Source of the DNA: Elioraea thermophila (ex Habib et al. 2022)
GTDB taxonomy: Bacteria > Pseudomonadota > Alphaproteobacteria > Acetobacterales > Acetobacteraceae
Length of the DNA stretch: 64,000 nt
NCBI RefSeq assembly: GCF_003336755.1
Contig: NZ_QMDI01000002.1
Coordinates: 1,054,001 to 1,118,000, forward strand
Direction of reading: 5' to 3'
The notes below the pieces were generated by a model. That model saw only the letters and a program-made list of their open reading frames with translations. It searched no databases and was not told where the DNA came from. Positions 34,881 to 46,000 of the stretch are shown piece by piece; positions within the stretch are counted from its first letter, which is position 1; every line of letters starts with the position of its first letter. The position numbers and the translations under genes are program-made.

Positions 34881-35977
34881 CCGCTCGTTCCGTTCTCGAC
34901 CCGTTCCTCGCTTTCCCCGGCGCACTTCGCGCCGCCGGTTTCCCGGCCTCGCCCGACCAGGGGGTGGCGTTCCTCGACGCCGTCTCCGCGTTGGGGCCGC
35001 GATCCCTGCGCGACATCCGGCTCGCCGCCCGTGCCGTGTTCGGCCCTCCCCCGGAACGCATGGCGGAGTTCGATGCGGTGTTCGACCAGGTGTTCCTCGG
35101 CCGTTCGATCGCCGCTCCAATGCCGGGAGAAGCGGAGGATCTGCCTCGCGTGTTCGAAGCGGGCGGGTTCGATCTCGCCGGCGAGGACGCGACGGAGGAG
35201 GAATCGGGTCGCTCGGCCACGGCGGCGGAACGGCTCGGCCGACGTGTGTTCGGCCCGGAGAGCGACGACATGGTTCTCCAGCGCTTCGCCCGCGCCGCGC
35301 CGCGTCTCCTGCCGCGTCGGCCGACGCGGCGACGCGGCCCCGGCCGAGGTCGTTGGGTCGACCCGAGGCGTGCCTTCCGTCAGCTCGTGCGGCGGGACGG
35401 CGAGCTGATGGTCCTGCCCAGGATGCGCCGTCGCCAGCGCCAGCGTCATGTCCTGCTGCTGATCGACGTCTCCGGGTCGATGAAAGGGAGCACGGACGGA
35501 ACGCTTCGTTTCGCTCACGCTCTTGTTCGTGCGGCGGAGCGGGCGGAGGTCTTCACCCTCGGCACGCGGCTCACGCGCATCACCAGGGCGCTCAGCCACC
35601 GCGACGCCACGATCGCGCTGGAGCGCGCCTCCTGGCTGGTGGCCGACTGGGACGGCGGGACGCGACTGGGAGAAGCCCTCGCCGTGTTCCTCTCCGTGCC
35701 GCGCTTCGTCGGTTTCGCGCGCGGCGCGCTGGTCGTCGTCGTCTCCGACGGGCTCGAGCGTGGAGGGCCCGAGGCGCTCGTCTCCGCCATGACGCGGCTG
35801 CGTGGCCTCGCTTGGCGCATCGTCTGGCTCTCCCCGCTCGCCCAGGACCCCGCATACCGCCCGGAGACCGCAGCGCTAAGGGCCATCCTTCCGCTGCTCG
35901 ACCGTTTCGGCGACGGAAGCTCCGTGCCGTCGCTGGCGGCCGCCTTCGGCCCCGACGGAGCCCGCGACCGGCGATGA
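34877..35977 (+). CDS. VWA-domain protein (CoxE-like)
   Basis: A 366-residue protein. A helical N-terminal half (about 1-120) precedes an Arg-rich linker (RRPTRRRGPGRGRW) and then a von Willebrand A domain. The metal-ion-dependent adhesion site DVSGSMKG has its first aspartate at about 197, followed by a TRLGEAL threonine and a VVVSDGLERGG loop. This is the standard partner of MoxR/CoxD ATPases. It is translationally coupled to the ATPase upstream and to the amidohydrolase downstream (both ATGA). Confidence 0.9.
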   Translation: MTARSVLDPFLAFPGALRAAGFPASPDQGVAFLDAVSALGPRSLRDIRLAARAVFGPPPERMAEFDAVFDQVFLGRSIAAPMPGEAEDLPRVFEAGGFDLAGEDATEEESGRSATAAERLGRRVFGPESDDMVLQRFARAAPRLLPRRPTRRRGPGRGRWVDPRRAFRQLVRRDGELMVLPRMRRRQRQRHVLLLIDVSGSMKGSTDGTLRFAHALVRAAERAEVFTLGTRLTRITRALSHRDATIALERASWLVADWDGGTRLGEALAVFLSVPRFVGFARGALVVVVSDGLERGGPEALVSAMTRLRGLAWRIVWLSPLAQDPAYRPETAALRAILPLLDRFGDGSSVPSLAAAFGPDGARDRR

Positions 35978-36855
35978 GCATCGTCGATGCGCATTTCCAC
36001 ATCTGGCGGATGGCCGACCTGCCGTGGCTGACCGGACCGATGCAGCCGCGCATCTTCGGCCCCTACGAGGCGATCCGGCGCGACTACCCGATGACCGAGT
36101 ATCTGGACGACATCGCGGGCCAAGGTGTTGCGGCCGCGGTCTACGTGCAGGCCAACTGGCCTCCGGAGCGGGCGGAAGACGAGGTCGCCTGGGTGTCCTC
36201 GATCGCCGAGGAAACGGGCTGGCCGCAGGCGATCGTGGGCTTCGCCGACGTCACGGTGCCGGACGTCCGCCCCGCGCTGGAGCGGCTCCTGCGGTTTCCG
36301 CTCCTGCGGGGAATCCGCCAGCAATTCCACTGGCACGACAATCCGCAGTATCGCTTTGCCGCCCGTCCCGACCTCTGCCTCGACCCCGCGGTGCAGCGCA
36401 ACATCGCACGGATCGGCGAAGCGGGGCTCGTGTTCGAACTGCAGGTCTTCTCCCATCAGATGACGGGGGCCGCCGCGCTCGCCGAGGCCTGCCCGAACAC
36501 GACGTTCGTGCTGCAGCACGCCGGGATGCTCGAGGACCTCTCGCCGGCCGCCATCGATCGATGGCGCGAGGGCATGGCGCTGCTCGCCGCGCGCCCGAAC
36601 GTGGTCGCCAAGCTTTCGGGCTTGAGCACTTTCCTCCATTGCGTCGATCAGGGCCACATCGGCTTCGTAGTGGCGGAAACCGTTGCTCTCTTCGGGCCCG
36701 ACCGCTGTCTCTGGGGTTCGAACTTCCCGATCGAGAAGCTCTGGACCGACTACGCTGCGCTTCTCGCCGCACACCGCACCGCCGTGTCGAGCATCGGCAC
36801 GGCGGCGGCGGACGCGATCTTCGCCCGCACGGCGCAACGCATCTACAGGCTCTGA
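35974..36855 (+). CDS. amidohydrolase 2 family (TIM-barrel) hydrolase
   Basis: A 293-residue member of the amidohydrolase-related/PDC-lactonase (COG3618-like) family. It starts with the metal/substrate motif IVDAHFHIW and has LRGIRQQFHWHDN, FVLQHAGM and GSNFPIEKLW near the C terminus. In many relatives that last motif is GSD(W/F)P; here the aspartate is an asparagine, as also occurs in other family branches. Such enzymes hydrolyse lactones or decarboxylate/hydrolyse ring-derived acids. It is coupled by ATGA to CoxE, followed by a second lactonase-type gene and an SMP-30 protein, so several hydrolytic steps are grouped. Confidence 0.85.
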   Translation: MSIVDAHFHIWRMADLPWLTGPMQPRIFGPYEAIRRDYPMTEYLDDIAGQGVAAAVYVQANWPPERAEDEVAWVSSIAEETGWPQAIVGFADVTVPDVRPALERLLRFPLLRGIRQQFHWHDNPQYRFAARPDLCLDPAVQRNIARIGEAGLVFELQVFSHQMTGAAALAEACPNTTFVLQHAGMLEDLSPAAIDRWREGMALLAARPNVVAKLSGLSTFLHCVDQGHIGFVVAETVALFGPDRCLWGSNFPIEKLWTDYAALLAAHRTAVSSIGTAAADAIFARTAQRIYRL

Positions 36856-36869
36856 GAGGGGGAGGCCGC

Positions 36870-37718
36870 ATGGCGCTCGAGATCAGGATCCTCGACTACG
36901 GCGACATCGAACTCGAATCGAGCTTCCTCGTGCTGGGGCGCGACTGCGGGCGCACGCGACGCGTGCCCACCTATGGTTTCCTGATCCTCGGCGGCGCATA
37001 CCCAGTCCTCGTCGACACGGGCTACCGTGACAACGCGATCATGGAGACGCTGGGCATGCGGGGGCTGCAGTTCCACGAGAACATGATCGAGCGCCAACTC
37101 GCCAAGCACGGGGTGAAACCGCGCGACGTGCGCTACATCGTGCACACCCACCTGCACATCGACCACGCCGGCAAGGACGATCACTTCCCGATGACGACGA
37201 CGGTGGTGGTGAACCGGCGCGAGCTCGAATATTCCGTCTCCGGGCTGATGCATCCGCAGTATCCGAAGCCCGACATCATCCACCTGATCGAGCGCCTGCA
37301 CACGCCGCAGGCGCTGCGGCTCGAGGATCTCGAGCTTTCCGGCCCGATCGAGCTGATCCCGGGCGTGGTACTGGAAGCGGCCTACGCCCACACCGAGGGC
37401 TCGCTCAACGTGCATGTCGAGACCGCCGAGGGGCGAGCGACGATCTGCGGCGACGTGATCTACGACATCCAGGACCAGGTGGTCGAACCGTTCCGCATTG
37501 CCTTCGCCGACGAGGTGCAGGTGACGGGGAACCACGCCGGGTCGAAACGGGCCGAGAAGGCGGCGATCAAGAAGCTGCTCAACGGATCCGACTTCCTGCT
37601 TCCCGTGCACGACAAGCCGGCGAAGGTGCACCGTGGCCAGGTGGTCGGCCGGCTCGAGTGGGAGGTGCCGGGGCCGGTCAGCCACAGCGTGCATCGTCGC
37701 GCCTGGTTCCCGGCGTGA
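36870..37718 (+). CDS. metallo-beta-lactamase fold lactonase (AHL-lactonase family)
   Basis: A 282-residue metallohydrolase of the N-acyl-homoserine-lactonase-like family. The dinuclear zinc motif HTHLHIDHAG lies at 92-101, further ligands in AYAHTEGSLNVHV and CGDVIYDI, and a histidine in VTGNHAGSK or PVHDKP. No signal peptide. The ATG follows GGGGGAGG. In this operon a catabolic lactone or cyclic-ester opening is more likely than quorum quenching, but sequence alone does not decide. Confidence 0.88.
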   Translation: MALEIRILDYGDIELESSFLVLGRDCGRTRRVPTYGFLILGGAYPVLVDTGYRDNAIMETLGMRGLQFHENMIERQLAKHGVKPRDVRYIVHTHLHIDHAGKDDHFPMTTTVVVNRRELEYSVSGLMHPQYPKPDIIHLIERLHTPQALRLEDLELSGPIELIPGVVLEAAYAHTEGSLNVHVETAEGRATICGDVIYDIQDQVVEPFRIAFADEVQVTGNHAGSKRAEKAAIKKLLNGSDFLLPVHDKPAKVHRGQVVGRLEWEVPGPVSHSVHRRAWFPA

Positions 37719-37728
37719 GGAGGGACCG

Positions 37729-39282
37729 ATGGCGCATATCGCCCTCGACCCGGCGTTCCGCCGCCTGATCGACGAGCATGCCCCGGTGCGGCAGCTCGTC
37801 GGCGGATGCACCTTCACCGAAGGCCCCGTCTGGCACCCGGAGGAGCAGGCGCTCTACTTCTCCGATATGCCGGCCGACGTGCGGCGACGCTGGACGGAAG
37901 CCGGTGTGCGCGAGGTGATGCGGCCGTCCAACAAGGCGAACGGCCTGACCTTCGACGCTGAGCTCAACCTGCTCGCCTGCGAGCACGCGACGAGTTGCGT
38001 GGCGCGGTTCCGACCCGACGGGCGCCGCGAGGTGCTGGCCAGCCATTTCGAGGGGCGTGAGCTGAACAGCCCGAACGATCTCTGCGTCCATTCCTCCGGG
38101 GCGATCTACTTCACCGACCCGTGGTACGGCCGCATGCCCGTTTACGGGGTGGAGCGTCCGCGCGAGCTCGGTTTCCAGGGGGTGTATCGCCTGCCGCCGA
38201 ATCACGTTCCCCGGGCGGAACCGCAGCTCCTCGTCGAGCGTTACCTGTTCACCCAGCCGAACGGGATCTGCTTCTCGCCCTGCGAGCGCACCCTCTACGT
38301 CAACGACACCGAGCAGGCGAACATCCGCGCCTTCGACGTCGCCGAGGACGGCTCGCTGCGGCGCGGTCGCGTCTTCGCCTCGGGAATTCGCGAAAGCCTC
38401 AACCCCGGCGTGCCCGACGGCATGAAGTGCGATGCCGAGGGCAATGTCTGGGTCACGGGGCCGGGCGGGCTGTGGGTTTTCCGCCCGGACGGCACGCACA
38501 TCGGGCGCGTTTCGATCCCGGAACCGGCGGCGAATCTCGCCTGGGGCGGGCCGGACTGGCGCACGCTGTTCGTCTGCGCGACCACCTCGGTCTATGCGGT
38601 CCCGGTCAAGGTCGGCCCGCGCAGCGAGCCGTTCATGCGCGCCCGCGCCACGTCGCGCAACCCCGCGCGCGACGCTCCGCTCAGGCTCGATGCGCGGCGT
38701 TGCGCGCTGATCATCCAGGACATGCAGAACGACGTGGTGATGGAGGGCGGCGCCTTCGCCGCCACCGGGTCGGCCCAGCACTGCCGGGAGCAGAACGCGA
38801 TCGCCAACATCGCGCGTCTTGCCGATCGCTGCCGCGCGCTCGGCGTGCCGGTGATCCATGTCTGGTTCGTCGTCACGGAAGGCGCGCGCGGCCTCACCTT
38901 GAACGCGCCTCTGTTCGAAGGCGTGGTCGAGGCGAAGGCCCTCGTGCGCGGCACCTGGGGTGCGGCACCCGTGCCCGGCCTCGAGCCGCGGCCGGGCGAC
39001 CACATCGTCGAGAAGATGCGCATGTCGGCCTGGGAAGGCACGAGCCTGGAGACCATCTTGAAGGCGGAAGGGCGCGACATCGTGATCGTCACCGGCGCCT
39101 GGACGAACATGTCGATCGAGCACACCGCGCGGACGGGAGCGGACAAGGGCTACGTGATGGTGGTGCCCGAGGACGGGTGTTCGACCATGAACGCGGACTG
39201 GCACCGCGCCTCGATCAACTACGCGCTGCAGAACGTGTCGATGGTCACGACCGTCGACGCGGTGATCGCCGCGCTCGGCTGA
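37729..39282 (+). CDS. fusion: SMP-30/gluconolactonase + isochorismatase-like hydrolase
   Basis: A 517-residue bifunctional protein. Residues 1 to about 305 are an SMP-30/gluconolactonase beta-propeller with the metal residues in TEGPVW (E31), LNSPNDL and PDGMKCDAEGNVW. Residues about 325-515 are an isochorismatase/cysteine-hydrolase domain with the Asp in IIQDMQND (D331) and Lys in EKMRMSAW (K429). The position of the usual catalytic cysteine (TGxxTxxCVxxTA) is Ser462 (TNMSIEHTA). Lack of Cys argues against ordinary amidase chemistry. ATG at 37729 follows GGAGGGA. The fusion suggests successive lactone and amide/vinyl-ether hydrolysis. Confidence 0.9.
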   Translation: MAHIALDPAFRRLIDEHAPVRQLVGGCTFTEGPVWHPEEQALYFSDMPADVRRRWTEAGVREVMRPSNKANGLTFDAELNLLACEHATSCVARFRPDGRREVLASHFEGRELNSPNDLCVHSSGAIYFTDPWYGRMPVYGVERPRELGFQGVYRLPPNHVPRAEPQLLVERYLFTQPNGICFSPCERTLYVNDTEQANIRAFDVAEDGSLRRGRVFASGIRESLNPGVPDGMKCDAEGNVWVTGPGGLWVFRPDGTHIGRVSIPEPAANLAWGGPDWRTLFVCATTSVYAVPVKVGPRSEPFMRARATSRNPARDAPLRLDARRCALIIQDMQNDVVMEGGAFAATGSAQHCREQNAIANIARLADRCRALGVPVIHVWFVVTEGARGLTLNAPLFEGVVEAKALVRGTWGAAPVPGLEPRPGDHIVEKMRMSAWEGTSLETILKAEGRDIVIVTGAWTNMSIEHTARTGADKGYVMVVPEDGCSTMNADWHRASINYALQNVSMVTTVDAVIAALG

Positions 39283-39317
39283 GCCGGGTCGGACAGGGAA
39301 AAGGGGGGAGGAGGCGG

Positions 39318-40064
39318 GTGAACCGGTATGACATGGATGGTCAGGTCGCGGTGGTGACCGGCGGGGCGCAGGGCATCGGCTTCGCCGTCGCCCGACGCCT
39401 CGCCGCCTCCGGCGCGCAGGTGGCGATCTGGGACGTCGAGGGTCCGCTCGCCGAACGCTCGGCCGCCGAACTCGGCGACGGCGCGCGGTCCTTCGCCGTC
39501 GACGTGACCGATTTCGATGCCGTTCAGGCGGCCACCCGCGACACCCTGGCCGCCTTCGGCCGCATCGATGCGCTCGTCACCAGCGCCGGCATCGCGGGCA
39601 TGAATGCGACGGTGATCGACTATCCAGTCGATGAGTGGCGGCGGATCCTCGATGTCAACCTGAACGGAACGTTTCATTGCTGCAAGTGCGTGCTGCCCGC
39701 GATGGTGAAGCAGAACTACGGGCGGGTGGTGCTGATCGCCTCGATCGCCGGCAAGGAAGGCAACCCGAACGCGGCCGCCTACTCGGCCTCGAAGGCCGGC
39801 GTGATCGCGCTCGCCAAGTCGCTCGGCAAGGAGCACGCCGCGCAGGACATCGCGATCAACTGCGTCACGCCGGCGGCGGCGCGCACGCGGATCTTCGACC
39901 AGATGACGCAGGAGCACATCGCCTACATGCTCTCCAAGATCCCGCGCGGGCGCTTCCTCGAACTCGACGAGGCGGCGAGCCTCATCGCCTGGCTCTGCAC
40001 GCGCGAGAACGGGTTCAGCACCGGCGCGGTGTTCGATCTCTCGGGCGGCCGCGCGACGTACTGA
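39318..40064 (+). CDS. short-chain dehydrogenase/reductase
   Basis: A 248-residue classical SDR with a complete set of motifs: TGGAQGIG cofactor loop, DVTD, the region TSAGIAG in the NNAG position, catalytic YSASK and the CVTPAAARTRIF segment after the active site. It resembles sugar/hydroxyacid dehydrogenases and FabG-type proteins. GTG start at 39318 follows a very strong GGGGGGAGGAGG. It closes the supra-operon; its stop is five bases from the stop of the convergent giant gene, leaving no room for a separate terminator. Confidence 0.88.
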   Translation: MNRYDMDGQVAVVTGGAQGIGFAVARRLAASGAQVAIWDVEGPLAERSAAELGDGARSFAVDVTDFDAVQAATRDTLAAFGRIDALVTSAGIAGMNATVIDYPVDEWRRILDVNLNGTFHCCKCVLPAMVKQNYGRVVLIASIAGKEGNPNAAAYSASKAGVIALAKSLGKEHAAQDIAINCVTPAAARTRIFDQMTQEHIAYMLSKIPRGRFLELDEAASLIAWLCTRENGFSTGAVFDLSGGRATY

Positions 40065-40069
40065 TCCGG

Positions 40070-43000
40070 TCAGACCAGGATCAGATCGGGCGCGAACACC
40101 ACCTGCTGCGGTGCGTAGCCGAAGGGCGTCACGTCCCGGTTCGCATCCAGCAGCAGCCGTGCGCCGCCGGGCGCAGTCACGTCCACCACCCAGTACTCGA
40201 TCCCCGTCGCATCGTCGAAGCGCACGAAGTAGAGGTTGCCGTCGCCGCCGAGCCGGAGGCCGGCCATGAAGGCGTCGGCGGCGAAGTTGGTGAGCGCCTC
40301 CGGCAGCCCCGCCTCGCCGGGCGTCGCCCCGGGCGAGAGGCGCCAGATCTGCGCCGCTTCCGCAGGCGCAGACTTGCCGAAAAAGAAGAGGTCGCTGCCG
40401 CCGGCCACGAGGCCGCTCGTATCGAGGAAGCCCGGGTGCAGGATCGGTGATGCGGTCACGCCGTCATCCTCCACCTGGAAGATGGACGGCCTGCCCGTCG
40501 GCTCGCGCAGTGCGAGGAAGAAGACCTCCTCCCCGATCGCCGCCAGGTTCGCCGGGAAGCCGAAGGGATGGCGCAGCTCCGCCCCTGTGACAGCGGCCAG
40601 CACACCCTCCGGAATGACGCCGTCCCAGGTCCAGACCCGCATCTGGGCGAGCCCGCCCGGAACGTCGATGCCGCCGGCGTTCGAGCCCTGGAAATAGGCG
40701 CGGCCGTCGGCGAAGGTCGCCTCGTCGTAGTTGCCCCCCGTCTCGTTGGCGAAATGCAAGAAGTACAGCGCCGAACCGGGCGGCTCGTCGAGGTCGAGGG
40801 AGGCGATCGAGGCTTCGATCGGCTCACCCGGCGCGGGCAAGGGGAGAAAATGCGCCTGCTTCCAGAACGCGCGGCTGCCGCCCCCGACGAAATCCGCCGT
40901 CCCGCCATGCCAGCCCTGGATCGGATCCTGCCCGAAGGGCGAGAAGAGATCGGAGTAGAACTGCGCCTCCATGCCGTCGAAGGCATAGAGCGACCAGACA
41001 TCGTTCGTCGGGTCGGCGTCGCTGTTCTCGGCGCGGGTCTCGTCGCGCGCGGTGAAGACGATGCGGCTGCCGATGGTGCTGGCCGAGCCGAGCAGGTGGT
41101 CTTCGAGCAGAACCTCGGTCGTGCCGAACACGGCGTCGTAGACGAGGATGTCGTTGCCGGCCGCGTCGCGCGTGCCGAACAGCACCTGGCGGCCGAGCAC
41201 CTCCGCCTCGAGGGAGAGCGGGGCGGCGGCAGCATAGAGCGTCGTCAGGCTGCCGTCCGCCTGAACCTGGAACAGGCCGAACTCGCCGGTGTCGCCGCGC
41301 TGGCCGGTGCCGACCCAGTGGCCGTCCAGCACCGCGCCCTCGCTGTGGCGGGTGCCGCCGCGCAGCGCATCGAACACCTCGGAGCCGTTGGTCACGAACA
41401 GCCGCCGCTCGGCGCCGTTGTTGACCAGCGCCTCGAAGACGAAGCCCTCGCTGATCGCGCGGTCGAACAGGCCGCCGGCCCAGCCGGAGCCGGGGATGCC
41501 GCCGGTGTCCTCGTCGGTCGGCACCTCGGTGGGGACGGGAGAGAGGGCAGCGTAGGCGTAGTCGAACAGCGCGGCCTCGCCGGGGTTGGCGAGGCTGTCC
41601 GCGCGGTAGACGAGGTGGCCGCCGGCCATCTGCAGCTCGTCGATCTCGCCGAAGCGCACATCCACCGGCGTGAGCGTGCCGCCGGCATAGGCGTAGAGCA
41701 TGTCCACATCGCCGGTATCCAGCACCCAGGCGGCGTTGCCGGCGCCGTCCACCGTCAGGTGCTCGATGGTGCCGCCCGGGGTGCTGAACAGGATGGACAG
41801 GTCGAAGGCGCCGTTGCCGTCCGCGTCGGTCCAGCGGCCGACAACGGCCTCGAAGCCCCCCATACCGTCCTCGCCGAGCGCGCTGAACACCACGCCGTTG
41901 ATCCAGGGCGCGATGTCCAGGCCAAGTAGCGGCGCGCCGGCGAGGTCGGTGCTGGTGATCTGCTCGTCGCCACCTAGGCCCGCGGCGTTGGACAGCGCGT
42001 CGAATCGGTAGGCGAAGAGGCGGCCGAGGCCCTGGTTGTCGTTGCCGAACAGGAAGAGCGTGTCGCGGCTGCCACCCGCGCCGTCCGTGACGGGTGCGAC
42101 CGTCAGCGCGAAGGGGGCGAGCGGCACCGCTCCGTCGGTGCCGTTGATGTCCACGAAGCTGGCGGACGGCAGGTAGAGCACGATGTCGATCAGCGGATCG
42201 ATGCCCGGCCCGAAGGAGCGGGTGACTTCCGCGAACCACAGATCCTGCCGGAACAGCGCGTCGGTCACGAAGCCGAGGCTCGGGTGGCCGTTATGATCGC
42301 CCGAGAAGAAGAACGCGGCGGCATCGAGCACCCGTTTCGCCGGATCGCTGACGTTCAGCAGGACGCCTTCGGGCGTGTCCCGGAAGCCTGCGATCTCGCG
42401 GATCACGTTGATGTTCGGCGAACTGAACGAGCCCGCGGATGTGTAGGTCCAGCCATAGGCATCGAGCACCGGGACCAACACGTCGCCGTTGTCGGACAAC
42501 GGGGTCTCGGCCGCGAAGACCGGCTTGCCGCCCCCGTCCGTCAGCAGGCGGCGATTTTCCGTGCCCTCGAGCGGCACCGCCGCCACCTGCTGCCCCTCGG
42601 CGTCGAAGGCGCGGAGTTCCCCCTCGATCGCGAGCCAGGCGAGATCGCCCGAGAGGACGCCGAGGTTCCGCTCGGCGAGCGGCAGCCCGGCGTCGAAGGC
42701 CTCGGTGTCCACGGCGCCGAGCGCGATCAGGGTGCTGCCGGTCCAGGCGAGCCAGGTCGGCGTGCCGTCCTCGTCGGCGCGGAAGAACACGGTGCCGGAG
42801 CGGCCCATGATCTCGCGCGGCGTGCTAGACTGCGGACCGGCGAGCCACTCCGCCCCCTCGACCATGGTCGCGAAGGGTGTGCTGGGGTCGGAGTTGGTGT
42901 CGTAGAACCAGAGCTCGCGGCCCGCGCCGGGGGTGGAGCCCGAGAAGTAGAAGCGCGCGCCCGATGGGGGTGGCGGCGGCGGCACCCCGTCATCGTCCAG

Positions 43001-46000
43001 GATGGTGAAGACGATCGGCGTCGTGTCCACATCCCCCGCGGTGGCGCCGACGAGCGAGAGGGTGAAGGTCTCGTCGGGTTCCGCAACGAGGTCGGCCGTA
43101 ACGGGGATGGAGATGATCCCGGAGGAGGTCTGCCCGGCCGCGAAGTCGACGGTGAAGGTGCCGAAGCCGAAGACGAGGTCGGCGCTGTCGGCGGAGATGC
43201 CGGGCCCGGGACCAAGGGCGTAGGTCAGTGTCGCCGCCGGCAGGTGGGCGCCGCTCCGCGTCACCTCGAAGACGAAGCCGATCGGGGTGTCCGGGTTGCC
43301 TTCGGGCCGCGCGCGTTCGCCCGTCTGGGTGATGGCGAAGGGGGCGGGCGGAGCGACCGTCACCGTCACCAGCGTCTCGTTGCCGGGCACGGCGGTCCCG
43401 TCGGGCCCGATGGTGAAGGGCGTGTAGGTGAAGCTGTCGGTGCCGACGAAGCCCGGATCGGGCGTGTAGTGGACCGGCCCGCCGGCCAGACCGGGGAAGA
43501 AGATCACGAACCCGTTCTGCGGGAGGGTGAAGGTGTAGATCGCGTAGAGATCCTCACCCTCCACGTCGAAGTCGTTGGCGAGCACGTCGATGACGACCAT
43601 CTCGCCGGGGGCCGTCGTCGCCGTGTCGGGCACGCCGACCGGCGGGTCGTCCACCGGCACCACGGTCAGCGTCATGACGCCCGTGTCGCTCAGCCCGCCC
43701 GAGTCGGTCACCCGGTAGGTGATGGTGGCGATGCCGAAGAAGTTCGGCAGCGGCTGGACCTCGATCGCGCCGGTTGCCCCGTCGAAGCTCGTGACGGTCA
43801 GGTTGGTCGTGCCCAGGATCGCGATGCTCTCCTGGTTCAGCTCCGCATCGCTCGTGAAGCCGAACATGTTGGCGATGAAGGGCGTGTCCTCGTCGATGGC
43901 GAAGGACACGTCGTTCGCCACCGGCGGCGTGTTGGGCGGCGGCGTGTCCTCGTCCAGGATGGTGCCCGTGGCGGTCCGTTCATCGGCCGGCGGCAGCGTG
44001 CCGCCGGTGGCGGAGACCAGCGTGAGGGTGACCGTCTCGTCCGGCTCGATCGCCGCGTCCGGCACCATGAGCAGCTTGATCTCCGCCTCGGCGGCGCCGG
44101 CGTCGAAGGTGAGGATGTAGCGCCCGGGGACGAGCGGGACGGGTGCGACGCTGCCGCCGGCCGCGACGCTGCTGACCCAGTAGTCGTCGGCCGAGGCGGT
44201 GCCGCCGAGGTCGAAGGTCACGGTCGTCGGCACGGACAAATCGCCCGTCCGCGTCACGGCGAACACCAGGCGCCCGGGCGGGGCGACGCCTAGCGTGCCT
44301 TCCGGCGCGCTGCCGGCATCGGCCTCGCGCAGGGCAAGCGCGGGCGGCGGAGGCGGTGCGTCGTCGTCCAGGATGATCCCCGTCGCGGTGCGCTCCGCCG
44401 GGTCGGGCAGGCGGCCGTCGAAGGCCGAGAGCAGCGTCAGCGTGACGGTCTCCGGCGCTTCCTCCGCCGCATCGGGGGTAATGTACACCTCGATGTCGGC
44501 GCTTGCGGCACCGGCATCGAAGGTGAGCGTGTAGCGGCCCGGCGCGCCCGGCACGGGGGCGAGGCTGCCGCCATTGGTCGCGGCGAGGAAGGCGATGTCG
44601 TCCGGCGAGGCGGTGCCGCCGACCTCGAAGGTGACGGTGGTCGCGTAGGAGAGGTCGCCGCTGCGTTCGAGGACGAAGAACAGCACGCCCTGCGGCGTGG
44701 TGCCGGCCGTGCCTTCGAGCGTGGCGCCGGCGTCGAGGGCGCGGAAGGCGACGGCGGGCGGCACGTCGTCGTTGAGGAACACGCCGGAGGCTGAGGTGAT
44801 TCCGGCGAGCGCACCGTTGGCGACGACCTCCACGAGATCGAGAGTCACCGTCTCGTCCGCCTCGGGGATGCGGTCGCCGCGGGCGAAGACCTCGATCACC
44901 GTCTCGCTCGCGCCGGCGGCGATGGTCGCCTCAAAGAGGCCGGCGCTGCCCGGCGGCCCGTCGCCGATGCGCGTCGCGCCGAGGAGGTCGATCTCGTCGG
45001 CCGCCACCTCGCCCTGCACGACGAAGCGCACCACCGTGTCGAGCGCCAGGCTGCCGCTCCGCTGGAGCGTGAAGGCGAGCCGCCCGTCCGGGCCCGGGCC
45101 GCCCTCGTTCACGCTGCCGGCATCGGCCTCGGCGAAGCCGACGGAGACCGCGTCGTCGTCGAGGATGGTGCCCGTCGCGGTGCGCTGCCCCTCCGGCGGC
45201 AGCACGCCGCCCGTCGCGGAGACGAGGGTGATGGTGACCGTCTCGTCCGCCTCGATCTCCGTGTCGGGCGTCAGGAACAGTTCGATCTCGGCGCTCGCCG
45301 CGCCGGGATCGAAGGTGAGGATGTAGCGGGTGGCGACGAAGGGGAAGAGCGTGACGCTGCCGCCATTGGTGGCGGAGACGGAGGCGATGTCGTCGAGCGA
45401 GGCCGTGCCGCCGAGGTCGAACACCACGCTGGTGGCGAAGGAAAGGTCGCCGCTGCGGTCGAGCGCGACGACGAGCCGGCCCTGGGGCGAGAACCCGGCG
45501 GTGCCCTCCGTGCTGCTGCCGAGGTCGAGGCTGCGGAAGGCGAGCGCGGGCGGGAAATCGTCGTTCGAAATGGTGCCGGTTGCGACCAGAGGCCCGGTCG
45601 GGGAGAGCACGGCCCCCGTCGCGGCCGCGATGGTGAAGGTCACGGTCTCGTCCGGTTCGGGCACGCTGTCGGGGGCGATCAGCACCTCGACGGTCGCGCT
45701 CGCCTGCCCGGGCGCGAAGGACACGCGCCAGAGCGCGGGATCGGCCAGCTGCACCGCGCCCGTGATGCCGAAGATGTCGTCCCCGTCGGCCGTGCTGGAA
45801 AGGCGGAGATCCGCGGTGGAGGCGGCGGAGAGGTCGCCCGTGCGGGTGAGGATGAAGACCAGGGCGCCGCCGTTCTCCGGCGTCGCCCCGGCATCGGGCG
45901 TGGCGAAGGCGATCGTTGGTGCAGGCGGCGTCACACCCGTCACCGTCACCGCCACGGTGGCGGTCGTCATGCCGCCGCGGCCGTCCGAGACCGTGTAGGT

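Noticed and set aside
36870-37718. Quorum-quenching AHL lactonase with a defence or signalling role
   Set aside because: The family match is real, but the gene sits inside a catabolic operon and no LuxI/LuxR genes are present, so a signalling role is not supported.
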